64,000 bases of DNA, from contig CBDBHT010000006.1 of assembly GCA_965205965.1 (NCBI GenBank), positions 310,001-374,000 of the forward strand. The letters run 5' to 3'. The notes under the pieces are model-generated. The model was not told where the DNA came from, did no database searches, and worked only from the letters and a program-made list of their open reading frames with translations. Each line of letters opens with the position of its first letter. Within the stretch, counting starts at the first letter, position 1. Shown here piece by piece: positions 54,307-63,997 of this stretch. A program made the translations under genes and the position numbers. This stretch comes from Bin55 sp965205965. Lineage in GTDB: Bacteria > Pseudomonadota > Gammaproteobacteria > Pseudomonadales > Azotimanducaceae.

Positions 54307-55439
54307 CAATGGCATTCGTTTAGTGATCATTGTCATTCGTTTAAGGAAGTGCCCTTCACAACTGTATGGAATACTAGTTCTATGTTGAGTTAATCAGCAG
54401 TTTTTGCTTGAAGTCTTCTCCCTCGCGGCCACATCTTCACGGGTTTTCGGGATCGTCGTTCGAAGGATCTGCCGGGCCGGAGTCGTTGTCGGCATCGGAT
54501 GATGTCGCGAACCCACCTGGGTGACCGTTTCCTGTAGCGCGGATGCCTGCTTCAGCAACAGGCTCTCGATGTCGGCCGCCACCATCGCCAGTCCGTGCTT
54601 GAAATGGGTCTGCTTGCGCGGCTTGCCATGTTCGTGCGGGCTTTCGTTCCATCGATGGTCGCCGTGACCGGAGAACCGCCGGGTCATGGCGTTCAGGGGG
54701 AAGCCGGCATAGAGTTTCTGTTTCACTCCCCGCTCGCTTGGTCCATGGAAGTCTTCCACCTCCATCCGTTGTTTGGACACCTTGTACCATTCTTCCACGC
54801 CCCATCTTGCGCGATACCGCTCCGCCAGTTGCGGGATGGTGTATTGCTTCGAATCCAGCAGGGTGGTTCCGAGGATGAAGACCGTTTTGCCGACGAGGTA
54901 TTTCACCAGCCGAAGGCAGTGTGCACCACAGGTGGCGAGTGTGCCTTTGCGGGGGGCGATCTCCATCACCACATCCTCTCGGTCGCCGTGGATGAAATGG
55001 TCGATGTCGGCACCGGTTTTCCGCTTTATCCCGAACACCGCATGCAGTCCCCGGATCACGTGCACGTGCAGCATCCGTAGACAGGATCCAGGGCTTTCCC
55101 CGCCCTTCGGCGTCCGCCAGCCAAGATGACTGCAGATGGCCGAAGCCAGTTCATCGCGACTCAAGGACGGAAACAGCTCCACCGTCCTCTGAGTGTCCGA
55201 AATCCGACGGCGGGTCAGTCGCCTGCCACAAAATCTGATCGACTTCAGATCCACGATTCTCGAACCCATCCACTTTCCGTCCGAAACAATTCCATACAGC
55301 ATAGTTTGCCAAAAAAAATGTCGCAACGTAACCCTTTTTTTTGAACACTCCAAAAAACAGAAACAAGTCCCAGTCAATCAATGGGTTATAGAAAACCCTC
55401 AAAGGCGCAGATCGACTTTTCTCAAACCGAATGCCATTG
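54307..55439 (-). mobile_element. DruA-IS4 deletion derivative, copy E (1133 bp)
   Basis: A complete copy with tips CAATGGCATTCG at both ends and a perfect 10-bp target duplication TCTGCGGGAC (54297-54306 and 55440-55449). The single open frame (55377-54394, 327 codons) joins the DUF4338 N-terminal HTH-like region (GRRLTRRRISDTQRTVELFP, SHLGWRTPKGGESPGSCL) to the IS4 C-terminal half (HVIRGLHAVFGIKRKTGADI, AERYRARWGVEEWYKVSKQR). The DruA core and the two catalytic Asp regions are absent. It cannot catalyse its own transposition and must have moved in trans. Confidence 0.92.
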
Positions 55440-56079
55440 TCTGCGGGACGGGGAGGTGGTTCGGGTTCTGGGCGTGGGGACTACGACCGTGGAGCGGATA
55501 CGCAGGCGTTTCGTTGAGGAAGGACCTGGCGGCGGATGCTGCATACGCGTCCGTGGACGCGGTTCCGTTCCCGCAAGCTGGACGGCGAGGGGGGGGGGGG
55601 GGCGAAGCTGGTGGTGCGGCAGGTTCCGAGCCGTCGGACGGTCGTGCGGAGTGTGCCTTGGAATTGCTAGCGAACCGTCTGGTGGAGCTGTGCGTGGTGG
55701 ACTCCATCGCCAAAGAGACAGTGCGTCGGACGCTTTAAAAACGATCTCAAGCCTTGGTCGAAGCAGTGCTGGTGCGTGCCGGCCCGGCACAGAACGCACG
55801 GACTTCGTCCACCGTATGGAGGATGTACTGGAGGTCTATCAGCGAGATTTCGGCGATGATGCGGTGCTCGTCTGCATAGACAAGATCAGCAAGCAGCAGG
55901 TGAAGGAAACGAGGAAGGCCATCTCCTGCAGCCCCGGGTCGGCCGCCGCGGTACGCCAGCGAGTACGAATGGCAACGGCGTCCGCTGCCTGTTTATGCTG
56001 TTTGCGCCGCTGCTGGGCTGGCGTCATGTGAAAGTGACCGAACTCGTCCGGGAGCTGCTGGACATCCACTTGCCGGCCC

Positions 56080-57212
56080 CAATGGCATTCGGTTTGAGAA
56101 AAGTCGATCTACGCCTTTGAGGGTTTTCTATAACCCATTGATTGACTGGGACTTGTTTCTGTTTTTTGGAGTGTTCAAAAAAAGGGGTTGCGTTGCGACA
56201 TTTTTTTTGGCAAACTATGCTGTATGGAATTGTTTCGGACGGAAAGTGGATGGGTTCGAGAATCGTGGATCTGAAGTCGATCAGATTTTGTGGCAGGCGA
56301 CTGACCCGCCGTCGGATTTCGGACACTCAGAGGACGGTGGAGCTGTTTCCGTCCTTGAGTCGCGATGAACTGGCTTCGGCCATCTGCAGTCATCTTGGCT
56401 GGCGGACGCCGAAGGGCGGGGAAAGCCCTGGATCCTGTCTACGGATGCTGCACGTGCACGTGATCCAGGGACTGCATGCGGTGTTCGGGATAAAGCGGAA
56501 AACCGGTGCCGACATCGACCATTTCATCCACGGCGACCGAGAGGATGTGGTGATGGAGATCGCCCCCCGCAAAGGCACACTCGCCACCTGTGGTGCACAC
56601 TGCCTTCGGCTGGTGAAATACCTCGTCGGCAAAACGGTCTTCATCCTCGGAACCACCCTGCTGGATTCGAAGCAATACACCATCCCGCAACTGGCGGAGC
56701 GGTATCGCGCAAGATGGGGCGTGGAAGAATGGTACAAGGTGTCCAAACAACGGATGGAGGTGGAAGACTTCCATGGACCAAGCGAGCGGGGAGTGAAACA
56801 GAAACTCTATGCCGGCTTCCCCCTGAACGCCATGACCCGGCGGTTCTCCGGTCACGGCGACCATCGATGGAACGAAAGCCCGCACGAACATGGCAAGCCG
56901 CGCAAGCAGACCCATTTCAAGCACGGACTGGCGATGGTGGCGGCCGACATCGAGAGCCCTGTTGCTGAAGCAGGCATCCGCGCTACAGGAAACGGTCACC
57001 CAGGTGGTTCGCGACATCATCCGATGCCGACAACGACTCCGGCCCGGCAGATCCTTCGAACGACGATCCCGAAAACCCGTGAAGATGTGGCAGCGAGGGA
57101 GAAGACTGCAAGCAAAAACTGCTGATTAACTCAACATGGGACTGGCATTCCATACAGGAGTGAAGGGCACTTCCTTAAACGAATGACAATGATCACTAAA
57201 CGAATGCCATTG
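56080..57212 (+). mobile_element. DruA-IS4 deletion derivative, copy F (1133 bp)
   Basis: Nearly identical to copy E and exactly the same length, but inverted and 640 bp away in the same IS630 target. Perfect 11-bp target duplication CTTGCCGGCCC (56069-56079 and 57213-57223). The open frame 56142-57125 has 327 codons; near its 3' end a one-base change of frame relative to copy E alters the residues after ADIES. The same deletion junction (GGESPGSCL-RMLHVHVI) is present, showing a common deleted ancestor. Confidence 0.92.
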
Positions 57213-57827
57213 CTTGCCGGCCCGGCGCGTGGTGCTGGTCATGGACAACTTGAACATCCACCGGCCGGCATGTTCTGTACGACGCTTGCGAACCAGCGGA
57301 AGCACTGCGCCTGCTGAAGCGTCTGGATATTCACCATACGCCGAAGCACGGCAGCTGGCTCAACATGGCCGAAATGGAGATCAGTGCGATGATCGGCCCA
57401 TGCCTGAACCGTCGTCTGTCCGACCGCGAAACCCCACGCCGTGAAGTCGATGCTTGGCAGGAGCGAAGGAATCGCGAAGCCGTGCGAGTGGACTATCGAT
57501 TCACGACCGCCGATGCACGGATCAAACGGAAACCACTCTACCAGTCAATACAAAAGTGACGGCCTACTTAGATATAAAATGCATATAACGAAGTTCGCAA
57601 GATGTCTCTTTTTCGAGCCGTAAGCTCGAGATATCCTGATTGTATAAGATTCTTAACCGAAGTTTTGCACGTACACGGATGTCCACAGACTGAAAAAGGA
57701 TGAATGCCAATTCGTCGGCCGGCCATGCGTAAAAGTGCGGAATAGTTCCAATGTTAGTTGCAGTGAGCGTGAAGCTAGTGGCTGAGGACTGAGCGGGGAA
57801 AAGGCCACTAGCGGTTTTTAGTGGTAG

Positions 57828-58805
57828 ATGATGAACAGTATGCTTCAAAAAGTCACGCTAGCCACGTGTGGAGTCGCTGCGATAGTTATAATCCTAGGGA
57901 CATATACAAGGCTGGTGGATGCAGGATTAGGATGCCCAGACTGGCCAGGCTGTTATGGATTTTTGAGTGTTCCGACAGCAGTCGAGGAACTAAAAGCTGC
58001 TGAGTCTCTTTATCCAAATGCACCATTGGATTCTATGAAGGCGTGGGTGGAGATGGTTCATCGATATGCAGCTACTGGACTCGGTGCACTGGTACTTCTG
58101 ATCTTTATTTTGGCTTGGCGTGAGAAGAGAAATCTCACTATCCCACTAAGCTTGGTTATTTTAGTTGTTGTTCAAGGAATATTCGGTGCTTGGACGGTCA
58201 CGCTTAAACTCTGGCCACAAGTCGTAACTGCTCACCTATTGGGTGGCTTCATAACCCTCGCCTTGCTCTGGGCTTACACCATCAAAATTGGATCTTTCGC
58301 GGTAGAAACAGTACCCGGTTCGCTACGTAGGCACGCATACTTTGCGATTTCTGTTGTAGTTATTCAAGTGGCGTTGGGCGGATGGACTTCTTCTAACTAC
58401 GCCGCGCTTGCCTGTCCAGACTTTCCTCTCTGTCATGGCAAGATCGTTCCGAAAATGGACTTAATTGAAGGATTTGATGTGTTTCGGGAAATAGGCCCGA
58501 ATTATCTTGGAGGATGGAAACTTTCAAACGAAGGGAGAGTCGCGATACAAGTAGTGCATCGTATAGGGGCATTAGTCGTTCTTTTTGTGGTTGTCGCACT
58601 TGCGATTCGTTTACGTGGTGTATTGGGAAGAGTAGTAGGTGGTATTGTGGTCGCGCAGTTTATAGTTGGTATCGTCAACGTCTTATTGAACTTGCCACTA
58701 GTGGTTGCCGTCCTACATAATGCAATGGCAGCCGTGCTGTTGCTCGCGTTGATCACCGTAGTTTCGGCGGAAAGTTCCGACGAGTCAAACGTACATAAAT
58801 TGTAA
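57828..58805 (+). CDS. ctaA: Haem A synthase CtaA/COX15
   Basis: A 325-residue inner-membrane enzyme of the COX15/CtaA family that oxidises haem O to haem A for cytochrome c oxidase. It has about eight helices in two related halves and four ligand histidines in EMVHRYAATGL, VTAHLLGGF, QVVHRIGALV and AVLHNAMAAV. The GCPDWPGCYG and ALACPDFPLCHGK loops carry the paired cysteines of the proteobacterial type. Two start codons lie in tandem (57828, 57831). ctaB is not downstream: a tRNA gene follows. The other oxidase assembly genes sco1 and surf1 are about 55 kb away, so this cluster has been split. Confidence 0.95.
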   Translation: MMNSMLQKVTLATCGVAAIVIILGTYTRLVDAGLGCPDWPGCYGFLSVPTAVEELKAAESLYPNAPLDSMKAWVEMVHRYAATGLGALVLLIFILAWREKRNLTIPLSLVILVVVQGIFGAWTVTLKLWPQVVTAHLLGGFITLALLWAYTIKIGSFAVETVPGSLRRHAYFAISVVVIQVALGGWTSSNYAALACPDFPLCHGKIVPKMDLIEGFDVFREIGPNYLGGWKLSNEGRVAIQVVHRIGALVVLFVVVALAIRLRGVLGRVVGGIVVAQFIVGIVNVLLNLPLVVAVLHNAMAAVLLLALITVVSAESSDESNVHKL

Positions 58806-58868
58806 GGCTTGTATTCGAGTATAGTGCCATACGGAAGTGGCCGTCTTTCGCGTCTCAGTGCGTTTTCC

Positions 58869-58945
58869 GCGCTCGTAGCTCAGTTGGATAGAGTATCGGC
58901 CTCCGAAGCCGAAGGTCACAGGTTCGAATCCTGTCGGGCGCGCCA
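58869..58945 (+). tRNA. tRNA-Arg (anticodon CCG)
   Basis: A 77-nt tRNA from GCGCTCG to CGGGCGC-GCCA with seven acceptor pairs (one G-U), D arm AGCTCAGTTGGATAGAGT, anticodon stem TCGGC/GCCGA around CTCCGAA giving CCG, and T arm ACAGGTTCGAATCCTGT. CCA is encoded. From 58946 to 59261 no gene is seen. Confidence 0.95.
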
Positions 58946-59261
58946 CAACGTCTCCGGCTAGAGAATTTCGAAAGAGGCCATTCGAAAACTAACTCAATTC
59001 AGCAATCCGCCCTTATTTCTCAAACATGCCTATACCCTTACCGCACCATATGTCACATCCATACTTCGTAGCAACGACCGCGAACTGTGTCAGGTAACGG
59101 CATGTGTTGATTCGATGCTTCCAGTAGATCGAAACGTATGGTGCGATACGAGCACAGGCATGTTTCTCAAAAATAAAACAAGCTAATAATGCAAGTCAGA
59201 GATTGTTTATAAGCATAAGCAAGTAATTTATTTTCCACGCTTCGAGTTGCTGGAGGAATCA

Positions 59262-59903
59262 GTGAAATTTTTTGATGCCGTTGGAGCACCTAATCCACGC
59301 CGAGTACGAATTTTCATGGCCGAAAAAGGTATTGAATGTGAAATAGAACAAATCAATATCGTCAAAGGGGAAAATTTGTCAGATGATTTTTTGGTCATCA
59401 ATCCCCGCGGACTGTTGCCGGTTCTTGTACTAGATGATGGCACGATTCTAACGGAGTCAGTTGCGATTTGTTTCTACCTTGAATCTATCTATCCTGACCC
59501 ATCGCTGATGGGTAGAACTCCCATAGAGATTGCACATATTACCGCGCGTCAGCGAGAGATGGAATTCGACGGTCTTCTCCCAGCTGCTGAGGTGTTCCGT
59601 AACTCCTATCCAGGTTTTGCCAAACGAGGAATTGGGGGAAACGTCGGAGAAGTAGATGCCATCCCCGCGCTTGCTGACCGGGGAAGAGCATCATTGCTGC
59701 GTTGGTACCGTAGATTGGATGAGCACTTGGCACATGATCAGTTCATAGTAGGTGACAAATTTACTAATGCCGATATAGCGGCATTATGTGCTCTTGACTT
59801 CGCCACGAGTGCCGCACGAGTGCCGGTTTCGAACGAATTTAAGAATCTCAAGCATTGGCACGCAGAGGTATCCGCCCGGCCAAGCACTCAGATTGAACTT
59901 TAG
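59262..59903 (+). CDS. Glutathione S-transferase family protein
   Basis: A 213-residue glutathione-transferase-fold protein. N-terminal domain: FFDAVGAPNPRRVRIFMAEK, then NPRGLLPVLVLDDGTILTES with the cis-Pro and the ES glutathione contact. C-terminal helical domain with FIVGDKFTNADIAALCALDF, the N-capping box. The GTG start at 59262 is preceded by GGAGG six bases away; a longer TTG start at 59247 is less likely. It is unrelated in sequence detail to the 4.8-kb transferase beyond the fold. Substrate unknown. Confidence 0.88.
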   Translation: MKFFDAVGAPNPRRVRIFMAEKGIECEIEQINIVKGENLSDDFLVINPRGLLPVLVLDDGTILTESVAICFYLESIYPDPSLMGRTPIEIAHITARQREMEFDGLLPAAEVFRNSYPGFAKRGIGGNVGEVDAIPALADRGRASLLRWYRRLDEHLAHDQFIVGDKFTNADIAALCALDFATSAARVPVSNEFKNLKHWHAEVSARPSTQIEL

Positions 59904-60869
59904 CTCAGGAGCGCGAGTCCGCATTTTCAAAACAGACTTTGTCCGTATGGGGAGTTGAGCAATGACAAATATTTCAGGACCAGCGAGGGTCCGGTAGCAG
60001 TTAATGAGTGCCTTCAGAGTACATTGGACCTCATACGATAAAGAATCGTGTTGATGTGAATATTGTGTGCAGGGTTGCAGAGTGCGCCGCGGCCTGCGAA
60101 AAGACAAAGTGTTTACTTTTAGGAGATGGATGAAGCATGGTACAGGACCTGTGCGTGTTCATTTGTGTGATCTGTTCTAACGGAAGTTCCATGATTGAAT
60201 CAGCATTGTGTATCCATTGGTAATCAAAAAAATACCAATCTCCGAGTGGTGGAAAAACCTGCGTTGTACCGGGAACGGCTTAATTTTGGGACGTGGTTCT
60301 CCGTCAGTAATTTCCAGTGAGCAAATGTCTGAATACTGGCAGTGTGTTCAAAAGATGGGTGAGCATTTCTTTGATTTAACTAAATTTTTTCACTCCAGTT
60401 TGATGACATGCCCCAATTTATACAGCCCGGAAAATGACAAAAGTTCGTGAAAACCATGGGACGAAAACAGCCGAAAGTCCTATTAAAACCAGCGGTTCAC
60501 AACTCGCTGGAAATTACTGGTCTGGACCTCGCCTTCAGCCCTCCGAAATTACAGACGGCTAATACTGAATAGGTGGACAAGTAGGGTAGATATTCGATAG
60601 TTCTTGTCGCGCGGTATGATTTATCGTGAAGGTATTTGTTTCACCGCTCGCATTCCAGAGAGGAATTAGTTCGGCATCAGGTGCTGCATAAGTGAAATTG
60701 TTCGGAGACTTTTGCTGACTAGGTTTATGAGGGTCAACGGCGGTTCAGCCGTGGTAGGAAAGGATACTGCGACAAGCAATGCACAAAGGATTAAGCGTGC
60801 TGGCACTGTCGCGGCAACGGGATAATATGTTTTGACCCGATAAGAAGATGCGGCGGCTATTAGAGCCTG
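59904..60869. other. Gene-free stretch before the IS630 pair
   Basis: About 960 bases without a convincing gene. An 80-codon plus-strand frame at 60208-60450 and a 95-codon minus-strand frame at 60666-60953 are open; the latter contains a signal-peptide-like stretch (ARLILCALLVAVSFPTTAEP) and ends at 60666, and its 5' part runs into the IS630 end, so it might be the remnant of a secreted protein. Neither has further support. Confidence 0.4.
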
Positions 60870-62104
60870 GCAGTCTTCCCGTTCTAACAATACGTGTTTA
60901 TAATAGTGGACTGGAAGGGGTTCTGGGATCAGAAGGATCAGATGCCGAAGCAATACATGGTGGAGTTAGCTCAGGATGAGCGGGATGAGTTGGAAGCGGT
61001 GCTGAAGTCGAGCACGCGTCGTGCGGTGTCGGCGACGAAGCTGCAGCGTGCACGGATTCTGCTGGCTGTGGATCAGGGGGTCGCTGGCCCGGCACTGACG
61101 GACGGGCAGGTGGTGTATGCGCTGGGGGTGACGGAGCGGACCTGCCAGCACGTGCGTCGGCGGGCGGTGGAGCAGGGTCCGATGGTGGCTCTGGAGCGTA
61201 GGCCTCGGCCGTTGCCTCCGGTGCCGAAGAAGCTGGATGGGGAGAAGGAAGCGCGTCTGGTTCAGGTGGCCTGTTCGGTTCCACCGGAAGGCCGCGTTCG
61301 GTGGACCGTGAAGCTGCTGGCGGAAGAGCTGGTGCGGCTTGAAGTGGTCGAATCGATTGGCGAGGAGACCGTGCGGCAGGCGTTAAAAAAAACGAATTGA
61401 AACCGTGGCGGCGGGAAATGTGGTGCATTCCGAAGCAGCAAAGCCACCATTTCGTGGCCGGCATGGAGCGGGTGCTCAAGGTATACCAGCGGCCGTACGC
61501 CCCGCGGCATCCGGTGGTGTGCATGGACGAGATGAGCAAGCAGCTAGTGGCGGAAGTCCGCGAGAAGTTGCCGGTACGCCCCGGGTCGCCGGAGAAGTAC
61601 GACGCCCACTACCTCCGCCGGGGAGCATGCACGGTGTGGATGTTCGGCGAGCCGCTGTCCGGCTGGCGGAGAGTGGCTGTCACCAAACGGCGCACGACGT
61701 TGGATTGGGCGAAGCAAGTGCGCGCACTGGCGAATCTGCCGCGTTACCGGGATGCGGAAAGCATCACGCTGGTGTGCGACAACTTGAACACCCACAGCGG
61801 TGACTCGTTCTACGCCGCGTTCCCGGCGGCCGAAGCCAGTCGGCTGAACGACCGCATCCACCTGGTGCACACGCCGAAACACGGGAGCTGGCTGAACGTT
61901 GCGGAACTGGAGTTCAGTGCGTTGCACCGCCAGTGCCTGGATCGCCGGATCGAGAGCAGGGCTTTGGTCACGTCGGAAACGGCGGCTTGGGCCAAGGAGC
62001 GCAATCGCGAACAGACCGGGGTCGACTGGCAGCTCAGCGTCGACGACGCGCGCACCAAACTGAAGCATCTATACCCGAAAATTAAAACCAGTTAAACTAC
62101 TAGT
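60870..62104 (+). mobile_element. IS630-family element, type A copy 2 (near intact)
   Basis: The best preserved IS in the window. ORF1 (to 61400) begins MPKQYMVELAQDERDELEAV and carries the HTH; ORF2 (61397-62095) carries the catalytic domain with VVCMDEMSKQLVAEVREKLP (D), SITLVCDNLNTHSGDSFYAA (D) and LVHTPKHGSWLNVAELEFSA (E), ending KHLYPKIKTS. The two overlap at eight A residues in TTAAAAAAAACG, so a -1 ribosomal shift would give one full transposase, as known for several IS families. No internal stop is seen in either half. It may be active. Confidence 0.85.
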
Positions 62105-62129
62105 AGCCCACCTCCATTGAATTGATAGG

Positions 62130-63277
62130 TTAGTAGGGTATGATGGGTGTTTTCGGGTGTCCCGATGAACAAGGAGAGTTCTGGATGACTAGCAAGAGGT
62201 ATCGGGTGAAGTTGACGGCGGAAGAACGCGAAGAGTTGAAGGCACTAACGACGAAGGGTCGGGTATCAGCCCGGAAGCAGACGCATGGGCGTATTCTGTT
62301 GCAGTGCGATGAATGTCGGGAGGATGGCGGCAGGACGGTGGTGCGAGTGCGTCGGCGTTGTGTGGAGGAGGGACTGGAGGCGGCTCTGAACCGGAAGGAG
62401 CAGTTGAACCGGCGGGCGAAGGTTTTGGATGGGGAGGCGGAAGCTCGGTTGGTGGAGATCGCCTGCGGCGATCCCCCGGAGGGCTACGCGCGGTGGTCGT
62501 TGCGCTTGCTCGCGGATCCGCTTGGTGGAGTGCGAGATCGTGGATGGCGTGAGTCGGGAGACGGTTCGTCGTACGCTAAAAAAAACGACCTTAAACCGTG
62601 GTTGAAGCAATGCTGGTGCATTCCCCCGAAGTCGGATGCGCAGTTTGCGTACGCCATGGAGGACATCCTGGAGGTGTATCATCGGGAATACCAGGACGAT
62701 GAGGTGCTGGTGTGCGTGGACGAGACCCATCGGCAGCAGGTGAAGGAAGTGCGGGTTCCGCGGCCAGCCGAAACCCGGAACGCCCGCGACGTACGACTAT
62801 GAGTACGAACGCAACGGTGTAAGCAACCTGTTTATGCTGTTCGCACCACTGGAAGGTTGGCGACGCGTGGACGTGACGAAGCGACGCACGAAAGTCGACT
62901 GGGCACGGCAGATCCAACGGTTGGTGGACGAGGACTACCCGGATAAGCGTGTCGTGCTGGTCATGGACAACTTAAACACGCATGCTCCGGCTTCGTTCTA
63001 CGAGGCGTTCGAGCCGCCGGCCGAGGCGCGGCGCATCGCCGAGATCCACTATACGCCCAAGCACGGCAGCTGGCTGAACATGGCCGAGATTGAGATCAGT
63101 GCGATGGTCGGCCAATGCTTGAACCGTCGTCTGCCCGACCGCGAAACCCTACGCCGTGAAGTCGATGCTTGGCAGGAGCGAAGGAACCGCGAAGCCGTGC
63201 GAGTGGATTGGCGATTCACGACCACCGACGCCCGGATCAAACTGAAATCACTTTACCTATCAATACAAAAGTGATGG
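62130..63277 (+). pseudogene. IS630-family element, type B copy 2
   Basis: Relative of 5464-6614. The N-terminal part from 62184 (KRYRVKLTAEEREELKALTT) has lost the HTH stretch present in copy 1: it jumps from DECREDGGRT to VRVRRRCVEEGLEAALN. It continues through an A-run frame change to KPWLKQCWCIPPKSDAQFAY and VLVCVDETHRQQVKEV (D). After a frameshift near 62780, a clean frame from 62834 has RVVLVMDNLNTHAPASFYEA (D) and YTPKHGSWLNMAEIEISAMV (E) to LSIQK. The C-terminal half is intact; the whole is not. It begins only about 25 bases after the type A element. Confidence 0.85.
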
Positions 63278-63281
63278 TCTG

Positions 63282-63854
63282 CTAGCCTGCTGAGTGCGAT
63301 TCGAGAACGTTCGATAAAGCATCAACGTCACCTACATACTTACCATCAAGCCATATTTGTGGTACCGTGACGGGGGTTCTGGAGCCTATTATCGGCTTGA
63401 CGCGAGCTAACATCTCATACAGCGCACGGGGTTCCTTAATCACGTCGTAGTAATTCGTATCTATTCCCGCATGCGACAGCATGTCCTTCGCCTGACGGCA
63501 ATGAGGACACGTTGATTTGCCGTAAACGTGGTTACCCTTCAGCGGAGTTTTGACAGCAGCATCCTCAATAACTGCCTGAATCAGTAAGCCGCGATTCAAC
63601 GCGGTACCCTGCGACACTAGTTTCCCCTCAACCAAGACGATAGGGGCATGATAACCACCGATTAGCAATGGCTTCCACCACTGCGAGAGCCATTCAAATT
63701 GCTGGAAATCTACCTCAATGTCTCGTAGGTCAGTTTCAATGCAGTCTAAGATGACGTCTTCCGTGAGATTACATTCACCACAGGGGACCGTTATCTTGAA
63801 TGGTCCCCATGAACCCGCCCAGTGGTAAAGGGTAATTTTTATGGATCTATGCAT
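63282..63854 (-). CDS. Glutaredoxin-domain protein with thioredoxin-like N-terminal domain
   Basis: A 190-residue protein. The C-terminal 85 residues are a glutaredoxin: VYGKSTCPHCRQAKDMLSHA with the CPHC active site, then TVPQIWLDGKYVGDVDALSN with the TVP cis-proline and GG-like glutathione site. The N-terminal 100 residues (LYHWAGSWGPFKITVPCGEC, WWKPLLIGGYHAPIVLVEGK) look like a second thioredoxin-fold unit with a CGEC pair. A dithiol-disulphide reductase role is likely; the client is unknown. Start ATG at 63854. The IS630 end lies directly beyond its stop. Confidence 0.85.
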   Translation of the reverse strand: MHRSIKITLYHWAGSWGPFKITVPCGECNLTEDVILDCIETDLRDIEVDFQQFEWLSQWWKPLLIGGYHAPIVLVEGKLVSQGTALNRGLLIQAVIEDAAVKTPLKGNHVYGKSTCPHCRQAKDMLSHAGIDTNYYDVIKEPRALYEMLARVKPIIGSRTPVTVPQIWLDGKYVGDVDALSNVLESHSAG

Positions 63855-63997
63855 CTTCTGACCTCAGTGATGGAAACTGGTGTATTACGGATTTTGACAA
63901 CAGCTAGCAACGAGCGTTGCGGATCATGCATTTTGTAGCCATACTTGGTGTAGCTACGACCGTAATCAAGCAACTTACGGGCAAAATTCCCGCCAGC
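63839..63997 (-). other. Possible partial gene at the right edge
   Basis: A minus-strand frame from the window edge reads LLDYGRSYTKYGYKMHDPQR and SLLAVVKIRNTPVSITEVRR and stops at 63839, overlapping the start of the glutaredoxin gene by 16 bases, the kind of overlap seen in operons. An in-frame stop lies at the very edge, so the start is unclear. I do not recognise the family. Confidence 0.25.

Larger units (their letters stand above)
54200..57555 (+). pseudogene. IS630-family element, type D, interrupted twice
   Basis: One IS630 element split in three by the two 1133-bp elements. Part one (to 54306) gives SRARILLLCDEAGADGGLRD. Part two (55440-56079) continues GEVVRVLGVGTTTVERIRRR, has a run of 14 G residues at 55589-55602, then FVHRMEDVLEVYQRDFGDDA and VLVCIDKISKQQVKE where the usual D-E-T is degraded. 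Part three (57213-57555) has RVVLVMDNLNIH (second Asp), HHTPKHGSW-type HTPKHGSWLNMAEMEISAMI (Glu) and the conserved C-terminus ending QSIQK. Frameshifts abound. Left end truncated. Confidence 0.82.

Noticed and set aside
54296..57223. A composite transposon already moved as a unit
   Set aside because: Each 1133-bp element has its own inner and outer target duplication in a continuous IS630 sequence, so they inserted separately.
60208..60450. 80-codon open frame as a gene
   Set aside because: No family features and no convincing ribosome-binding site; composition looks random.
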